A DNA stretch of 64,000 nucleotides from Gambelia wislizenii (taxonomy: Eukaryota; Chordata; Lepidosauria; Squamata; Crotaphytidae): positions 203,095,809-203,159,808 of the forward strand of contig JAUMIR010000002.1 in assembly GCA_030847615.1 (NCBI GenBank). The letters run 5' to 3'. Under the pieces are notes generated by a model. It was given only the letters and a program-made list of their open reading frames with translations. It made no database searches and was not told the DNA's origin. Position numbers and translations under genes: made by a program. This document shows positions 54,455 through 64,000 of the stretch, piece by piece (within the stretch, counting starts at the first letter, position 1; each line of letters opens with the position of its first letter).

Positions 54455-55882
54455 CTTCAAGAAAAAGAGTAGGGTTTGGGGGGTGGGGGTGGACAAAATA
54501 TAAGGATAGCCAAAACAGAAAGATGGAGATGACAACGCAGATGGAGGAAAACGAAATAAGAAAGGTGTTTGTTTTAAATACAGCCAGTGGGAGGAAAAGT
54601 GAGGAGAATGGGCACTGAACAATCTGAAACCCCCACATTGTCTAGATGAGAGAGGATGTCTAAAATCTATTACAGACTTTTGGTCCATCAAGCCCGGTAC
54701 TGTTTCCTCCAACTGGCAATAGCTGTCTGAGGTCTCAGGCAGAAAAGAGTATTTCCCATCACAAGCTGCCAGCTGAGATGTATAAGGGTTATACTGAAGT
54801 TATCAAATGCAGAGCCAGGGACCTGCCACATGCAAAGCATGTATAATCCAACTGGTTTATAGCTGGTGCTTCAGCTAGGCAGTTTTAAATCCTAGACTTG
54901 ATGGTCTTAAGCTTTCCTAGGATCATGTGTATTACATCAGTAGTGAGGCAAACCATCATCCTTTCTTTCCCCACTTTACTACTTAGGAATAAGCACTACT
55001 TTGAAAGGGACAAAAGTTTTTAAAATAAATAGTAAAAAGGTCACAAGTAACTATGAATATGGGCTTGTCTACCCCAGTGACAAACCCTGAATCCCTGATG
55101 AAACTGGCCTGATAATGCCACACAACGTGCAGCCATTCTCCTGAATCTGGCATGATAGTGACACATGATGTATAGCCCTATTTGCACCAGACTTGGGGAA
55201 TACCCCCTTAATCTGGGTTTTAGAAAACTGCCATGTGAAAATCCATCCACACTGGATTTGGGGGAGGGGGAAGGAGAGGAAAGACAAGCGCAGCCTGAGG
55301 CACTGCCATTTTTCCTCCTTGGCACCACTTCTCACTCCAAAGCCAAAGCCAAGCAGTAGCCACTCTCTCTGAAGCCAGAAAGATCACCCTCCCCACTGTC
55401 GTGAGTCTAGCCATCCATTCTGGCTTCAGAGAGGGCAAGTACCACTGGGGCTTTACTTTTCTGGTGCATAATCACTCTTCTGAGCTCTAGGAAAAGCAAA
55501 GCACCAGTGGTAGTTGCTCTCTCTGAAGTCAGAATGGGTGCCCACCCTGCCTTCACAAGTCTAACCACCCATTTTGTCTTCAGAAAGAGCAGCTACTGCT
55601 GGCACTTTGCTTTTCCAGGAGCTCAGAGTCAAGCATGAGTAAAAGTTGGTGGTAAAAGTAAAAACCCAATGTATATTCGGGCTTTGGCAGGTGTGGCATT
55701 GAAATCCAGGCCAGAGTAGCCTGGATTTCATGTGCCGCAGCTCCAGGCCAACGTAATCCAAATCTCGTCTGGATTAGTCAAGCCCCAAGCCTGCGCTTCA
55801 CATATAGGATGTTTTATGGGAGGGAGAGGCAACATTAGCCCTAGTGGGCTCTGGCATGCCTGAGCCAGCCCAGGCAATAAAA
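54455..55882. other. Intron sequence left of the DIRS element
   Basis: AGCCACTCTCTCTGAAGCCA-type text recurs at 55350-55620 in both orientations (CTCTCTGAAGCCAGAA and TTCTGGCTTCAGAGAG), giving a stem-like arrangement. The element type is not identified. Confidence 0.45.
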
Positions 55883-56159
55883 GGACAGGTTTCTTACCTG
55901 TAACCATAGATCTTCGAGTGGTCTTCTGTGAATTTACACAGTTGGGTTATTCCTGCACATGCACAGAGCACTCAGAACCTTCTGGAATTGCTAGCAGATT
56001 ATTTTTGGCAGTAGCCCTGCCCACTCTAACGGTCTCTACTGAGGCGCGCCCACCTAATTCCCCCTCAGTTCCTTGAAGGACGCCACAAACAGCAGCATTA
56101 GGAACATCAGATCTAATCAGATGTCACAGTATGATCTAGAGGGGAGGACGGGCAGGTCT

Positions 56160-56260
56160 GTGTGAATTCACAGAAGACCACTCGAAGATCTATGGTTACA
56201 GGTAAGAAACCTGTCCATCTTCTTCATGGTCTCTGGGAATCCACACAGTTGGGTAGATTA
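56160..56260. repeat. DIRS internal complementary region
   Basis: TGTGAATTCACAGAAGACCA, then CTCGAAGATCTATGGTTACA and GGTAAGAAACCTGTCC mirror the left terminus (55883-55935), and ATCTTCTTCATGGTCTCTGG with GAATCCACAC mirrors the right terminus (62180-62208). The join between CCTGTCC and ATCTTC marks the circle junction template. Confidence 0.92.
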
Positions 56261-56408
56261 GCAAGCTTAACCCCTAGGTGGAGGTTATGTCATGCACAGA
56301 GATAAGACGAGGACAACTATGGCCTCATAAAACCAACACAACATTTATTCATAACCAGAAGCAACGTAAAGGAAACTCATATGAGAAAACCCTTTCAAAT
56401 CAAGGTAC

Positions 56409-57422
56409 TCATTGAATTGAGGATAAAAGAACAGCCCTCCCAAAGGCAGCCTCACTGCGAGAACGAGTGTCCATTCTATAGTGTGCAATAAATATCAATG
56501 GTGTTGACCACGTAGCTGCACGGCACACATCTTCCAGGGGAATCCTGGAGAGAAAGGCAGTTGAAGTAGATGCAGCTCTGGTGGAATGTCCACAAATCCG
56601 AGAGGGCAACGATTTACAAGCCAGTTCGTAGGATAAAGAGATGGTCAAAACCACCCATTTAGACAGTCGCTGTGAAGAGATGGGATTACCCAACTTCAAA
56701 TTCGCATAAGCTACAAAAAGTCTAGGAGACTTATAGATTGGAACTGTCCTTTGGATGTAGAATGCAAGCTCCCTCCAAATGTCTAAAGCATGGAGGGCCT
56801 GCTCGAAGTCATCCTTCGGATCCTGCATCAGAGTAGGAAGCACGATGGATTGGTTTAGATGGAAGCTGGAAATGACCTTTGGAAGGAAGGCTATGTCTGG
56901 TTTGAGGACCACCTTGTATTTGTGGAAAGCCAAGTACAGATGATTACAACGCAGGGCACAAAGCTCACCAGCACGTCATGCGGAGGTGATAGCTACAAGA
57001 AAGGCCGCTTTCCAAGATAGGAGTCGCAGGTCTGTGGTAGCCATGGGCTCAAAGGGACACCTCAAAAGTTGTGAAAGGACAACTTCAAGGCTCCATGCCA
57101 GAGTAGGCTTGACTACCAGTGGATGGAGATTTGCATAACCCTTCAAGAACTTCTTGACCACTGGATCTCAAAATGGAGAAGGTTGACCCCTCACTTGGAA
57201 TTTGATGGAGATACCCACCAAATAGCACTTTATAGATGAAATGGACAACCCCGAGTACGAGCGATGAAACAGGAACTGGAGGATGGTGGTAACTGTGGAG
57301 GATTCGACAGTGAGGCCACTGTCTGACAGGAAGGATTCAAAACGCCTCCACTTGTAAAAGTAGGAGTGATGTGTTGATGGCTGGAGAGACACGTCAACCA
57401 ACACCTGGATCTTGGGAGGCAA
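56409..57422 (-). pseudogene. DIRS tyrosine recombinase
   Basis: The catalytic part is an open frame of 174 codons (56409-56933) with SQRLSKWVVLTISLSYELAC, GHSTRAASTSTAFLS and EDVCRAATWSTPLIFIAHYR; H-x-x-R and the candidate nucleophile Tyr are present. The N-terminal part lies in other frames: HSYFYKWRRFESFLSDSGL and ISSIKCYLVGISIKFQV (57168-57422) and KFLKGYANLHPLVVKPTLAW (56976-57161). At least one frameshift or stop separates the parts. Confidence 0.85.
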
Positions 57423-57753
57423 TGGTGAAGCTTAGATCGCCTCAGGTCTGATGGCGAGTTCAGGGTCCAATCCTCCACACTGTCAGCAGAAGCGTTAGGA
57501 GATCTGGATGTCTGACCTTGCCACTCTGCATGGTGAGCAGGTCTGGATGGTTCAGAAGACGAAGGAAGCGTCAACGGGCCAGGTGAAGAAGTGGAGCAAA
57601 CCACGGTTGCTAAGGCCACCACGGGGCGATAAGGATCGCATTTGATCAGTCGCGATGGAGTTTGGCCACTACTCTTGTCAACAGCAGGAACGGAGGAAAC
57701 AGGTACAGTTGTGGTCTGTTCCACTGGGACAAGAATGCATCTCCTCTCGAGCC

Positions 57754-58312
57754 TCAAACTTGAGATCTGGCACAAAACTGCCAACACTGTCTGTTGACCG
57801 GCGACGCGAAGAGATCCACCTCTGGGTTGCCCCAGCAACAGAACAGATCTCTTGTGATGGTCCAGTGCAGCATCCATTCGTGGCTGATTGAGGTCAATTG
57901 GCTCAGTCCATTGGCAAGAGTATTCTCCTCCCCTGGAAGATGAATGGAATGGAGGAGTACTCTTCTTTGGATGTGCCAGTCCCAAATCTCGAGTGTAGTT
58001 GAGAGAAGGGAGTGAGATCTCATTCCACCTTGCTTGTTCAGGTAGTACATTACAGCAGTGTTGTCTTTTACTAGTAAGACAGTCCTATCCACAAGCAACG
58101 CCTCAAAGGCCCAGAGTGCCTTCTGGACTGCTAGAAGCTCTAGGACATTGATGTGAAGCTCCCGTTCTTGTGCGTTCCAAGTGCCTCGTACAGTGTATGA
58201 GCTGAGGTGGGCTCCCCAGCCGAGTTGGGATGCATCTGTAGTGATGGAAATCTACGGCTGTGGGGGCTCGAATGGTATACCTGACAAGACGTTTTCCAGG
58301 TTCAAACATCAA
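57754..58312 (-). pseudogene. DIRS RNase H region
   Basis: LVDRTVLLVKDNTAVMYYLN and KQGGMRSHSLLSTTLEIWDW carry the catalytic Asp of VKDN, and HLPGEENTLANGLSQL is the conserved end of this RNase H group. Frame changes on both sides link it to the reverse transcriptase and recombinase. Confidence 0.8.
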
Positions 58313-59280
58313 TCCAGAGATGACTGGACCATGCAGGGCATCACGAGAAGCTTGGAAGGTGGATCCTGGAGCGGATCAAAGACACTCAGAAACCAGGACT
58401 GCAGTGGTCGGAACCGTAGCTTGGTGAAGCAGATGACCAATGTTGTGGCTGCCATATGACTGAGAAAGACTTGAACAGTATGAGCAGAAGTGCGTTGGGA
58501 TTGGTGGCAACAATGGATTAGACCTTGGAACTTATTGAACTGAGTCTCTGGGAGGTAGGCAGTAGCAGTCGTCGAATCCAGGCAGACAGCGATAAACTGG
58601 ATGAACTGTGTGGGTTCAAGATGAGACTTCTCCAGGTTGACAACCAGACCCAATGCATTCAATAAGTCTAGGGTTAGGTCGATGTCTTCCAGGAGTCACT
58701 GATGTGAACTTGCTATGAGAAGCCAATCGTCGATGTAAGGGAAGACTACTGTTCCCTGTTGATGGAAGAAAGCTGCCCTTGGCCAGACCAAATGGAAGAA
58801 CATGGAACTGGAAGGTCTCGCCTTTGATCTGGAATGCCAGGAACCGTCTGTGGGCCGGGTGGATACCCACATGCAAGTACGTGTCCTTGAGATCGATCGG
58901 CGTGAACCAATCACCCTTCTGTAGAAGAGGCAGGATGGAAGCCAGCGTGACCATTTGGAACTTCTTCAGGATGTACTCACTCACCCCGCGGAAGTTGAGA
59001 ATTGGAAGGAGGCCTCCATCCTCCTTGGTCACAAGGTAGTACCTTGAGAAAAAGCAGAGGTGAAGCTGGTCCGGGTCCGCAGGTTCAATGGCCCCTTTCT
59101 GGAGCAACATCTGCACTTCCTTGAGGAGGGGAAGGGAGGGAGATATTTTTCGGATCCAACCAGTCAGAGGTAGTGTTTCGAACTTGAGCCAGTAGCCTTC
59201 CTGGATGATGCAAAGCACCCAACGGTCTGATGTTATCAAGGACCAGGCGTCCTGGAATGATGACAGTCAGTTCCCAAGCA
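58313..59280 (-). pseudogene. DIRS reverse transcriptase, frameshifted
   Basis: The N-terminal part (58616-59239) reads QMLLQKGAIEPADPDQLHLC, FSRYYLVTKEDGGLLPILNF and DLKDTYLHVGIHPAHRRFLA, then LPFGLAK. The catalytic VVFPYIDDWLLIAS lies in a different frame (58696-58914), and about 15-20 residues usually found between LPFGL and YIDD are missing. The connection region LGLVVNLEKSHLEPTQFIQF follows at 58309-58662. A deletion has therefore broken the enzyme. Confidence 0.85.
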
Positions 59281-59317
59281 AGAAGGTCTAGGAGAAAGAA
59301 AGGAAAAGATCAGGTGG

Positions 59318-59809
59318 TTAAAACCGTCTCCTGCCTTGGTCCTTTGACCTCTGCTTAGATGGCAGTCGGTATTGGGAAGTCGAAGCTTGACTTCTCACCA
59401 AGGATGTGGTGGATGCAGGTGGATGGTACCAGGAAAGCCTCAATGATTGGGGCGTGTACCCCCTCCGGTAAGACTGGCTATATGAAGTCAAATGCCACCC
59501 AGATCGTCCCATCGACCAATACAAAGAGGATGAAGATGGTGGCATACCATACTTCCATACGGTAGTCCTCATCTTCTGTGTGAACTCCAGCTTTTCATTG
59601 GTGGAGCTATTGAAAAGGCTGGAGTGATTGAAAGGCATGTCTTCTATCGTGGAAGAGGCCTGTGGAGCAAGCCCTGAAGATCGAAGCCAAGCATGTCTGT
59701 GGAGTGCCACGGATCCGGTGATTGTTTTAGCCACACAGTCCGCCACATGTCTTGCTGAATTCATTTGTTGACCAGCAAGGAGCTGACCCTTGGATTGGAT
59801 AGCCTCCAC
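59318..59809 (-). pseudogene. DIRS gag/pol junction open frame
   Basis: This 163-codon minus-strand frame includes KGQLLAGQQMNSARHVADCV, a stretch common just upstream of reverse transcriptase in DIRS gag-like proteins. Function is unknown beyond that. Confidence 0.5.
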
Positions 59810-60288
59810 CAGTCTCCTGTGTTCGTCGGGCAGATCTTGAAGAAGAGGGCTAATTCTTTACCAAAGGACCTGTTGGTAGGCCCCCATACAGCCTGAGTAG
59901 TTTGCAATATGGAAGCTCAACCCAGCAGCTGAGTAGAGTTTCTTGCCAATAATGTCAAGCTTCCATCCCTCTGGATCAGCAGGAGTCATCTGAGGTTAAC
60001 ATTACCTCCTGTGCCTCCACCACCACAGAGTTCAGACGAGGATGCTCTCTGAGCCAGTCAATGTTGTCTCCTGCAATCTGATACAGACGGTCAATCCTCT
60101 TTGAATTGGATGGTATCAAAGAGGGGTTCTCTCACTATACCTGGGTCAGCTTGAGAAGACAAGACAACACAGGGATGCTGGCAATAGGAGGAGACTTGGA
60201 CTTGATCCTATGGTAGATGGGATCCATAGGGTCAGACTCCTTCTCCTGTACCTTCAGATCCAGGGTGTGGAGCATTCTGACCTTCTGT

Positions 60289-61775
60289 TCAGTAAAGGCT
60301 CGAACATCGTCTGTTGGCGAAGAACAACATTGAGAAGATCCTGTGGTGGGGATGGAAGCCTGGGCACATATGAACTCGATGAACTCGAGGAAACCGTCGA
60401 AGGAGATGACGGAGATGGGCTACGAGGTTGGTGCAGTGAATTGTACACGGAGGAGGAAGAAGAGGCAGAGGACGGAACTCCTGTTGGATAGGAGTAACTT
60501 GACTGTCCACATCTCTAGTGCATGGTTTCACAAGTTGGTACTCACGTAACGGTTCGCATTCTGCTGCATAAAATGAAAGATGAGGAGGTGACAGAAAGAC
60601 ACTCCGATCAGTACTGGTGTCCTGTGTAAACTGTGGGTGCTGGGAGAGTGTGAGACCATGAGCCTGTGGGGGTGACAGAAATGGAGCGGAGAATGCACAT
60701 TGTGCCACATCGTACGCCCCGTAGAAACGACCAATCTCAGAAGCACGAGGCAATGGGGTAGCAGGCTTTTTGGCCATCCCCTGATATTGGTCTTTGACAT
60801 CAACCACAACCATGCCTCCTCCAAGAAGTTCCTCTCTAGGAACGAGGAGAGTAGGTGACTGAGCCCATTGCACAGGGGAAGCCTCCAATTCTCCTTCAGA
60901 TATCTCCCCGACTTCCACTTAAACGATCTCCGATGAGGGTGTTGGAGTAGCTTCACGGGATGGTGTACAGGTCCGAGCCTGAGCCTCAGATTTAGCAGAT
61001 ACAGTCAGGACTGCAGCCAAGGTAGCTTCAAGCGCTCCAGTAGCCACCTCAGTGGACTGTTGGTGCTGCACAGGCTTGTGCACCACGGTAGCCACCGCAG
61101 TGGACAAAGGGCGATCAGAATGTTCCACAGAAGAACGTTTGTCTTTCTTCTTTTTCTTTTTAGCCTTATCTCTTGAAGACACAGAAGAGTCCCAGTCCCA
61201 GCTTGAGGGTTTCAATGAAGATTGTGTCTGACTGGAGCCAGAAGGCCTTGAGGAGTCACGGTCCCGACTTGAATCCGACGGCTTGGAGGACTCATAGTCC
61301 CGACTCACATCCGATGACTTGGAGGAGTCATGGCCACAATTCACATCTGAAGGCTTGGTGGAGTCTTGATCCTGAGCAGAGTCCGAGGCCTTTGTGTGCT
61401 TACGGCTTTGAGTTATAGCCTCAGGGTCTGATGCAAGTGACCTATGTTGAGATGGAACAGGAGATTGGTGTTGACGTTTAGTGGTCGGGCTAACTGATGG
61501 AGAATGACCTCTTTTCTGCTGAGATGAAGGACGAACTGAACCTTGGTCTGCAGAAGTGGAAGCTATTGATGGAAACAACGACTTCTCGTATAGAAAAGAT
61601 TTCAAATGAGATAGACTATGTTTTCGGACCTAAGGGGTAAAGGCATGACAGTGAACATAAGCATCCACGTTGCGAGCTTCACCGAGACAAATGAGGCACC
61701 TGGAGTGACCATCTGAACTCGGTAACTTGGCCTGGCAAATCAAACAGCATTTAAAGGTAGCAGATTTTGTAGCCA
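60289..61775 (-). pseudogene. DIRS gag-like region
   Basis: It starts MATKSATFKCCLICQAKLPS and continues DGHSRCLICLGEARNVDAY, a Cys/His cluster resembling a zinc knuckle. A TAG stop follows CHAFTP at about 61629. Next comes a Ser/Asp-rich stretch with 12-residue repeats such as SSKPSDSSRDRD, a KKKKKKDKR basic patch, and SEGELEASPVQWAQSP. Frames are broken in several places. It is the counterpart of 18112-18826. Confidence 0.75.
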
Positions 61776-62506
61776 TTTTTACTCACAATGATGACAGGCA
61801 GAAGAGAGGTCAAACAGTTCGGGTCATAACGATAATCAGAGTCCAAAGCCAAATCCGAAGGTTAGAGAGAGAACAAAGCCAAAAACCAGTCCAAAATCCG
61901 AGCCTAAAGAACGAACAGTAACCAGGGGCAATCCAAAAATGAAGTCAAAAAGCCAGTCCGAGTCAAAAAGCCAGTCAAAAGGAAAGTGAAAGCAATTCTG
62001 AAGAGAGCGAAGGTTCCTACATGCTGCTCGCATGGTGGACGAAAAGGAACTGAGGGGAATGAGGCGGGAGCTCCTCAGTAGAGACCGTTAGAGTGGGCGG
62101 GGCTACTACCAAAAATCATCTGCCTAGTGATTCCTGAAGGTTCCGAGTGCTCTGTGCAGGCGCAGGAATAACCCAACTGTGTGGATTCACAGAAACGATG
62201 AAGAAGATCTATTTGCTGCTGCGTGATCAGCTGCCACTCTGAGTAGTTATAGGGTTGGGGTCTTGCATTTCAGCCTAGAAATCCAGCTCTGTATGTGCCA
62301 CTGTTTATAGTCCCCTTCTTTAATTGTTGATCAATGCCACATATAACATCCATATTTTCAACTGATCTGTGATTTTTGACTTGGATCAATTAACTTCTTT
62401 GCTGAGTTACTCTTTTCTAAACAAGGTCTGGAATTCAAATTCCCAGTTTCTATTACAGTCATCCCAAAGAAACCAGGGTGCTTCATTCCTTCCATGCATA
62501 CCCTAC

Positions 62507-62633
62507 CTCGACTGGGTCATTGCCATTGGACAAAATATCCAGCAGGTCGGCAGAGGACACAAAATAAAATCTGGGGAAAGCCAGCCTCTTTGTTTCCAGA
62601 TATTCAGCCAAAGCCTTTTCACAGACTGCCAAA
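62507..62633 (-). CDS. DNAH9: DNAH9 exon 1 of window (linker region)
   Basis: It encodes 42 residues including [20 protein letters not shown], a conserved stretch of the dynein heavy-chain linker (DHC_N2) that joins tail and motor ring and delivers the power stroke. The first base completes a codon begun in an exon beyond the right edge; the exon ends in phase 0. The acceptor is TTTTTAG and the donor GTAGGG. The next intron is about 8 kb, most of it the DIRS element at 55883-62208. Confidence 0.9.
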
Positions 62634-62750
62634 CTAAAAAGCAAGAAGGAAAGTGGAGAGTGGAAGCAGTGATGTGACAGCAGTTAAAAAGGGCATTATC
62701 ATCATTATTATTCTTTATTCAGTGCCACTGATCTACATGGTGCATTTAAG

Positions 62751-62886
62751 TAGGGGTAGGCAACCTGGTACGCTTCAGATGTTTCAAACCACAGCTCCCT
62801 TAATTCCTAACTTTTGGCCATTCTGGCTGCAGCCGATAGGAGTTGTAGACCAAAATGTGTGGAACACTCAAGGTTGCCTACTTCTC
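62751..62886. mobile_element. hAT-like MITE
   Basis: The left TAGGGGTAGGCAACCT and right AAGGTTGCCTACTTCTC are inverted ends; inner CAGATGTTTCAAACCACAGC pairs with GTTGTAGACCAAAAT. The flanks CATTTAAG and TTTTAAAG are an imperfect 8-bp duplication. An old copy. Confidence 0.7.
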
Positions 62887-63149
62887 TTTTAAAGAGTAAC
62901 ATGAACAACAATAAAGGTTACCTCCTTGCCCCAAAAAGCTTACAGCCTTCATTTTGACCATCAGAAAGGCCACTGAGAGGAGGGAGGAAAGGAAGAGGCG
63001 GGGTCATAAAAGTTGGATGCTGGATTTTTATTCATGCTTAGGCTTTGTTTCAGTTGAAGGTGAGTGCTAAAGTATTATGCTGGACACTCCATGGGGGGAA
63101 ATGGTGGTAGGTGTTTCAGAAACCATATTATCTATATATGAAGAAAACC

Positions 63150-63900
63150 ACTGAAAAAGGAACAACAAACTCAAGCAACATCTACTTCAAAGGGGATATT
63201 CTCCTCATATAATTGATAGCAACATCACAAGAACAGCCATCATTTTGAGAAAAAAATCTTCCCTGCAAAAGACATGAGTTAAGTAACAGCCAGCAACACA
63301 TTCCATTTGTGGTAGATTTCCATCCAGCATCTCCTAATCACCACATGGCAATTAGAAAAAGCTGTCCATTGTTAACAAATTCTGAACATCTTGCTAGAGC
63401 CATTTGCGAGCCTTTAGTTATAGCCTCCCACCAACCACCAAATCTACAGAGACTGCTGGTAAAAGCTTTCCTGAACACACCAGTCAACAATCTAGGATTG
63501 TACCCATGTGATTCGAAGCATTACATCAGCTCAAGCAGATTGTTCCTTTTCAGAGCACAATGACTGACAGGACCTACTACATTAAACAGCACATCACCTG
63601 CCAGTCCTGCCATCTTATTTACGTGGTCAAATTCAGACATACAGGATGTCATCTGCAATACATGGGGGAAATAACCCTAGACCTGCATGCATGCTTCAGG
63701 AATCACAAGTCTGCAATTTTGGCCAGGTAGATGGAGCAACCAATGGCCAGGCATTTCAGCTCTGAACTTGACAGCCTCTTTGATCTTTCCCTGGTTGAAT
63801 ATTGAAGTGCCATGTCCTTCAGGCACATTGGACAAAAGCTCAGTTTCATCATTAGCAACTGAAGAAGGCGGAAGCTGAAACATTTTGCTTATTTTATATT
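63150..63900 (+). mobile_element. Penelope-like element fragment
   Basis: Frames give VVDFHPASPNHHMAIRK, QPPNLQRLLVKAF, then after a stop YYIKQHITCQSCHLIYVV and CHLQYMGEITLDLHACFRNH, which are the linker and GIY-YIG start of a Penelope-like protein. Frames are broken by stops and shifts. It belongs to a different branch from the copies at 6013 and 42018, as far as the short overlap allows. Confidence 0.7.
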
Positions 63901-63943
63901 TTTCAGTTATGTTCATCTCTCTTTCTCTCTCACACACACACAC

Positions 63944-64000
63944 GGACAGGTTGCTTACCTATAATTGTAGGTCTTCGAGTGGTCATCTGTGAATTCACAC
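63944..64000 (-). mobile_element. Terminus of a third DIRS element, cut by the window edge
   Basis: GGACAGGTTGCTTACCTATA and GGTCTTCGAGTGGTCATCTG followed by TGAATTCACAC align base by base with the left end of the DIRS copies at 15895 and 55883. It directly follows a CA run. Only 57 bases are visible. Confidence 0.85.

Larger units (their letters stand above)
55883..62208 (-). mobile_element. DIRS retrotransposon, near full length (6.3 kb)
   Basis: Terminal inverted repeats are visible (left TGTGAATTTACACAGTTGGG, right inverse of TGTGAATCCACACAGTTGGG), continuing for about 160 bases through the shared TAGCCC(T/C)GCCCACTCTAACG text. An internal complementary region at 56160-56260 joins CCTGTCC (inverse of the left end) directly to ATCTTCTTCATGG (inverse of the right end). 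This is the signature of DIRS elements, which replicate through a circular DNA and integrate with a tyrosine recombinase. On the minus strand the order is gag-like, reverse transcriptase, RNase H, tyrosine recombinase. Stops and frameshifts show that this copy is not autonomous. No target duplication. Same orientation as DNAH9. Confidence 0.93.
706..62633 (-). other. DNAH9: DNAH9 gene, internal portion (27 exons, both ends outside the window)
   Basis: This is the middle of an axonemal dynein heavy chain, the motor subunit of the outer dynein arm that hydrolyses ATP to slide doublet microtubules in cilia and flagella. I located 27 exons by translated similarity and fixed each border with GT/AG sites. 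Every phase matches its neighbour, and the exon lengths sum to 4,264 bases (one base of a split codon plus 1,421 codons) with no stop. Domain order is linker, AAA1, AAA2, AAA3, AAA4. The P-loops are [27 protein letters not shown] and [13 protein letters not shown]9 is preferred over DNAH11 and DNAH17 because motifs such as SMRPQVKSLGM and [10 protein letters not shown] agree with my memory of DNAH9; this was not tested by alignment. Intron length is dominated by mobile elements. Promoter, 5' exons and 3' exons are not in the window. Confidence 0.88.

Noticed and set aside
55883..62208. Endogenous retrovirus
   Set aside because: There are no LTRs, protease or envelope. Inverted ends, internal complementary region and tyrosine recombinase identify DIRS.

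Overview
This window is vertebrate nuclear DNA, most likely from a lizard or another squamate. The evidence is the repeat mixture: Sauria-type tRNA SINEs, 5S-rRNA-derived SINEs with a Bov-B-like tail, CR1 and L2-like LINEs, Penelope-like elements, DIRS tyrosine-recombinase retrotransposons, and abundant hAT, Tigger/mariner and Harbinger-like non-autonomous DNA transposons. The species cannot be named from the sequence alone.

The only protein-coding host gene I can support lies on the minus strand and covers almost the whole window. I read 27 consecutive exons between 62633 (most 5') and 706 (most 3'). All have GT/AG borders, all splice phases agree, and together they give about 1,421 uninterrupted codons. 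The protein is the middle of an axonemal outer-arm dynein heavy chain, best matched from memory to DNAH9. The segment runs from the linker (exons 1-5) through AAA1 (P-loop exon at 50493), AAA2 (37271) and AAA3 (29339) into AAA4 (8140). All four P-loops look intact. The 5' exons (tail) lie beyond the right edge, and the 3' exons (stalk, AAA5, AAA6) lie beyond the left edge.

The introns are packed with mobile DNA. From left to right: a hAT MITE with a perfect 8-bp duplication (189-323); a Penelope-like element in inverted arrangement with a CR1 inside it (5531-7690); an unclassified terminal-inverted-repeat element (9289-9681); an L2 split by a Harbinger-like element (11415-12570); a LINE reverse-transcriptase remnant (13050-14070); a DIRS copy lacking reverse transcriptase (15895-20722); a Sauria SINE beside a Harbinger-like element (24789-25641); a 5S SINE; one CR1 split by three different elements (26563-28441); Tigger-like MITEs (29068, 37427, 44466, 52589); three Tigger-like MITEs that have each grown a different internal tandem array (37795, 42229, 46817); a second Penelope-like copy; a 4.2-kb hAT with perfect 8-bp duplications holding a CR1, which holds a MITE, which holds a 1.7-kb GC-rich minisatellite (45693-49885); foldback elements next to exons; a near full-length 6.3-kb DIRS retrotransposon (55883-62208); and, in the last 57 bases, the terminus of a third DIRS element.

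I saw no CRISPR array, operon, bacterial gene, functional tRNA or rRNA gene, or promoter. The strongest unusual signals are the MITE family that repeatedly acquires internal minisatellites, the nested insertions that preserve readable empty sites, the textbook DIRS circle-junction architecture, and several MITEs lying within a few dozen bases of DNAH9 splice sites.
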